Source of the DNA: Epiperipatus broadwayi
Taxonomy: Eukaryota > Onychophora > Udeonychophora > Euonychophora > Peripatidae
Direction of reading: 5' to 3'
NCBI GenBank assembly: GCA_028023455.1
Contig: JAQFVV010006551.1
Location: 355,001 to 419,000, forward strand
DNA: 64,000 bases
The notes under the pieces: model-generated
What the model was told of the DNA's origin: nothing
What the model saw: the letters and a program-made list of their open reading frames with translations, nothing else
The model's database searches: none
In this document: positions 59,766 through 64,000 of the stretch, piece after piece
Numbering within the stretch: the stretch's first letter is position 1
How the letters are laid out: every line of letters begins with the position of its first letter
Translations under genes and position numbers: made by a program

Positions 59766-60237
59766 GTCTCCACTTAACTATAAAACTATGAGTCTTAAAT
59801 TGAAAACATCTTAATATTTTCAATTTAAGCCCATCACCTTAGAATCAATAAACATGTTTAAAAAATGTAAATAAAAATAAAAATATTTCAAAATAATAAA
59901 CAAGTGGAATTTTAATTTTTTATTTCATGGCAAACAAATTCTTGTAGTATAATCACATATGTAACAAGAAAATGTCTTTTGATTTTCTTTTCAATCAAGT
60001 ACAACAACAGCATCAACTTTTGAAAATTTAATATTACCTTTGACATTAAATTTTTTGCATTTTATTAAGAATTTTCATCATAAAAGGATTGAAAAAAAGG
60101 AATACAAAAGTAATAAATATTATTTTTTGGAAGAAAAAAACAGCTTAGGTAAGCAGAGAAAATGATGATCATGTGATGTTTAGGAATTTAATATTGTTAT
60201 GATGCATATATTTTTAAATATCAAGTTAATATATTAG

Positions 60238-60274
60238 ATAAATAGATAGATGGATAGATAGATAGACAGATAGG

Positions 60275-60306
<32 letters not shown>

Positions 60307-60345
60307 TATATATATATAAAGATAGATAGAAAAATAGATAGATAT
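60238..60345. repeat. GATA/GACA microsatellite with TA insert
   Basis: TAGA/GATA units, a block of GACA units, a short TA run and further GATA units. Same composition as the tract at 244-305. Confidence 0.92.
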
Positions 60346-61674
60346 GTCGTAAACAGTGTTTGTCTGAAGATTTGTGATGGTGGTATTTTAGTAGTAATTA
60401 CTTAATGGTCTATTTCTATCATTTAATACTAAATAATGAATGTCTTTAGAAAAGTCTAAACTTTATTTAAATTTTTCAAATGCATTCAACTATTCACACA
60501 GGTTAGTATATATCACCTATTTTATATTATATTTTATTAATTATTTATGTTTATAAATATGAATATATTAAGATTTGTTATTATTTATCAATTTTATTTT
60601 CTATACAAAAATTTGAAACCAAATGCTATAGATATGTGAAAATTATTGTATATCTTAATTAATTATTTTAAAAAATAAATCAACATTGTGAAACTATTTT
60701 TTTACCTCTTATAACGTGAGTTCATTAAACAAAAAACTTTTTTCAATTAAATATATTTTTAGATTCTATATTATTATCCAAATAATTAAAAAAAATTCCT
60801 AATTTTAAATTTTAAACTTCATTTAAATAGTATGTACCACCCTCCTATCCCAAATTTCTATTATAAATTTGTTTTTTTATAAAGTATATACATTTTTAAA
60901 AAAATAAGTAATATCATTTAAATGTTTTTACAATTATTTATTATGTATAAATGTACATTTACGTAATGAATTACTTTTTAAATATAGTTCTGACTGACGT
61001 CTGTTCTACGTTATAGTTTACTGTAAACAAGTGTAATAAAGACACATAATTTAATCATGTATTATTAACTAAATTGTATTATTTCTGTGATTGATATTAT
61101 TTTTTACTTATGATAATTTATATAATTAATTTCATTCAGAAGTTATAAATTATTAAATTATATGGTTCTGTATACTATAGTTATCTTTTATACGATTTGT
61201 ATTAAATACATGTTAAATATGTCTTTATATTAAAAGCATGTTTAAGTGTCCATATAAAATATAATTTTTTCTGTAAAAATAAAGTACATTTATTCCACTA
61301 TTTCTTTCTGTTACTACCTACAAATCATTTATCAGCAAATGTTTTTATTTACATAACAGCATACTATGGGAATTCAATAAATCATCAAAGCATCAATATT
61401 AATTTTGTTAATTTTTTCATTCAATTAGTATTATTATTGTTGTTATTGTGTTAGATGTTATCAAGGTAGCATTAACACCTGATTATCATATGACTAGCAT
61501 TTTTCCAGAATGATCTAACATCCGTTTTTATTTTTTAGCTTGACCAATGGTATATTAATACTTGCAACAAGAAATTTTATCCACCTCATTTCTAGACATA
61601 TTCTTTTCTATTTCACAATATCTATTTCCAGCATTATATAAAGTTATAATCAAATCAACTGTTCTAATAATATA

Positions 61675-61915
61675 ATTAATCATCACATGATCACATTTCC
61701 TATACTAGCACATTAATTGTTGATAAACAGAGCAAAACTTTCAGATCCAAAGCTCCTCACTGACGAAGGCCACAAGCCAGAAACTAGTCTGGGGATATTG
61801 GATGAGTAGGCATTAGATAGGGATTTTATGCACAAACCTTCTGGCATCCATTGATTACTCTGTTTAGCACAGGTGGCAATAATGTATGGAGAGTTTTGCT
61901 CTGTTTATTAATATA
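61675..61915 (+). mobile_element. Family B element, plus-strand copy
   Basis: It begins near 'catcacatgatcacattt' and 'actagcacattaattgttga', continues with 'cagatccaaagctcctcact', the core 'ccacaagccagaaactagtc' and 'tattggatgagtaggcatta', and ends 'ggagagttttgctctgttta'. It lacks the 'cctaagatctagg' segment, as the palindromic copy at 7735 does. Confidence 0.78.
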
Positions 61916-64000
61916 ATTAATACAAGACAATTTCAACCTGTCATTTATACATCAATAAAGAATTCACTTTCAGGAATAATAATAATTTAATGTACCAAAT
62001 CAGTATTATATCACACATTGAAGTTAGAGCATTATCTAAAATTTTCTAAAGTGTCCAATTAATCGTATTGCAATATTATGATATCTCAATTAATATTTTG
62101 GATGTTGCAAAATTAATCAAAAGCTCTTTTATAAACAAAAGTATATAAAAGAATAATTTATATTTATATAAATAAAATAACATATTACACTTAAAGGTAT
62201 TTATGTTTTGTTATAATTGAATAAAAATGATTTTTTTATTAGTATTTGGCATTGTTTACTACTGAATTACTTCATTAAAATAATACTTAAATACATCATT
62301 TATTGGTCAATGTAAAATTAACTTATGATATTTAGATTATTCAATGACTAATATCTAAATTATGTATATTTCATAAAAATTATATAAAGAAAACCAAATT
62401 AATGCCTGATTATGAAATAAATTCAAAGAGTTAAAATGTTATGCTATTAAGAAATTTTTTTTCCTGGAATAGATTTGTTTAAAATGTTATTTTTTTTTCT
62501 GTAGACAATGTTTTCTAAGTTTAAAACCACTATAAAAAATTAAAAAAAGAAGTTATGATATACAAAATATGGTAACTAAATAAAAATAGAAGCCATTGTA
62601 ATAACACCACATTATAGTATGGTTTATCATACATGAATCAAGTTTCTTTAAACTTTAGGCAAAACTCAATTAAGAGAGTAATATAATTAGTCAAATTTAT
62701 TTGGATTAATGCCTTCTTATCTGTAAAAACATAAAAATGTACATAATATTTTTGAGGTTGGATTTATGAGTTATTCTTGTATATTTATATATGAAAGATA
62801 ACTTTAAAAATTGTCTATATTACTTTAAAATCAATATTAGAAAAATTAATTGAAATATGTACTAAATCATAGTTGGTTAATAATACAAAAAAATCTAAAT
62901 TAATTTTTAATTAATAGCAAAAATGATTTAGAAAAATATTAATTGGACAATAACTATAAAAAGTAAAGTACGTCTAATAAAATTATTAATAAACTAGCAG
63001 TAACCTTTAATTAGTTATATCTCATAAGTGGAAGCCATAATTAATTACTAAGAGGAAGTACAGACTTAATATATATGTAAGTATTATACTCAATCATTCA
63101 CAACAATGTTCCTTAGTAATATGAATTCCACATAGGAAATTGTATTATTTTAAATGATTTGAATTTCCAAAATGGCAACTAATTTGAATTTGTGAGATAC
63201 AAGGCATAAAATTTGCATGCAAAATATTAATTAATAATTAAAGAACGTGCATAAAGAAAAAAGATGCATTATTTATTATTAGAAATAATATTTTTGATGA
63301 AGAAATGACAAGTGTTAGAAAATCATATCTCTAGAACAAATTATTAAATAAAATAGTTAAGAGAATGGGTTTGTTTTAATTATAACATTTTAAAAATAGT
63401 TTTGATAGTTTTAACTGCAAGTTTAGAAAAAAAAAACATCATTAAATAATATTGTTTTTGTATTATAAAGTAAACAAACGCATTTGTTCTAGTCAAATTA
63501 AAAGCTACGCTCCATTTGATGAATTTAAATCTCATATTACAAACAATTCATTGTCAAGAAGAGTTTAAAATATCATTTGAATCTTTTAAAATTCTTTTTT
63601 ATTTAAAGCAAAAGCATTTGATTCTAAAATTATAATACATTCAAGGTGATTATATTTTCTAAAAATAGGACTAATTGGGTTAGTATAAGCTTTCGATGTT
63701 TAAATTTAAAGATAAAATTGGCAATTCCATGCAGGGATAAGTTTATGATTCTAGCACATAAGATATTAATTAAACCTTCACACCTTCAATTTCATATATA
63801 TTACTAATATATATATTTTATAATTCTGTAATTTAAATTTTTCTCTCATCTTCCAAAAAAGAAAATCTTTTGATTAGGTTTTATTTTTATGGATGATTGT
63901 TCTTAATAATATAAAGAGCTCAACAATTATGCAAATGTAAAGTCATAAAATGGTATCATATTTTCAGGCATATTAAACCTTTTAAGTTATTAATATTTAA
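61916..64000. other. A+T-rich DNA, no feature recognised
   Basis: No open frame of note, no shared repeat and no inverted repeat found by eye. The stretch 60346-61674 is likewise empty. Confidence 0.5.

Overview
The window looks like one piece of a large, strongly A+T-rich invertebrate animal genome, and I find no complete host gene in it. The reasons are eukaryotic: a non-LTR retrotransposon with a PHD-finger ORF1, two LTR retrotransposons with very long LTRs, pogo/Tigger-type DNA transposon derivatives, tRNA-derived SINEs with RNA polymerase III boxes, many TA/GATA/trinucleotide microsatellites, and isolated exon-like ORFs with splice signals. The PHD-type ORF1 is common in arthropod LINEs, but I cannot name the phylum or species.

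Layout. 1-2.5 kb: a short microsatellite, then a family of terminal-inverted-repeat elements ('family C'). 2.5-22.1 kb: four copies of one Tigger-like element (0.84 to 1.5 kb; the longest keeps a broken transposase N-terminus), two copies of a foldback family ('family B'), a 1.44-kb family C copy carrying a nested palindrome, and two SINEs. 22.5-26.7 kb: a trinucleotide tract and a nearly full-length but broken LINE on the minus strand, flanked on both sides by (ATT)n. 26.7-28.4 kb: three consecutive long palindromes. 28.6-39.8 kb: a decayed LTR retrotransposon (plus strand; LTRs about 2.45 kb; tRNA-Lys-type primer binding site with two C-to-T type changes at CpG), keeping gag and protease fragments but no reverse transcriptase. 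39.8-48.6 kb: mostly unique A+T-rich DNA with one good exon candidate (minus strand), a promoter-like CCAAT cluster and three further foldbacks. 48.7-58.6 kb: a young-looking LTR retrotransposon on the minus strand with 3.5-kb LTRs, one intact 675-codon gag ORF, and pol removed except for the integrase tail. 58.6-64 kb: a foldback with a SINE in its loop, two more family B copies, a GATA/GACA microsatellite and featureless A+T-rich DNA.

How the parts relate. Nothing here forms a host pathway; the window is a record of transposition. The main themes are (i) an unusual density of long inverted repeats, at least two of which share a diverged core; (ii) two unrelated LTR elements that both lost reverse transcriptase and most of integrase while keeping gag-side sequence and a pol tail; and (iii) insertions into or next to simple repeats. 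If transcribed, the palindromes would give long double-stranded hairpins; that is inference. Host coding content is limited to low-confidence single-exon candidates on the minus strand near 4.7, 27.4 and 40.2 kb.
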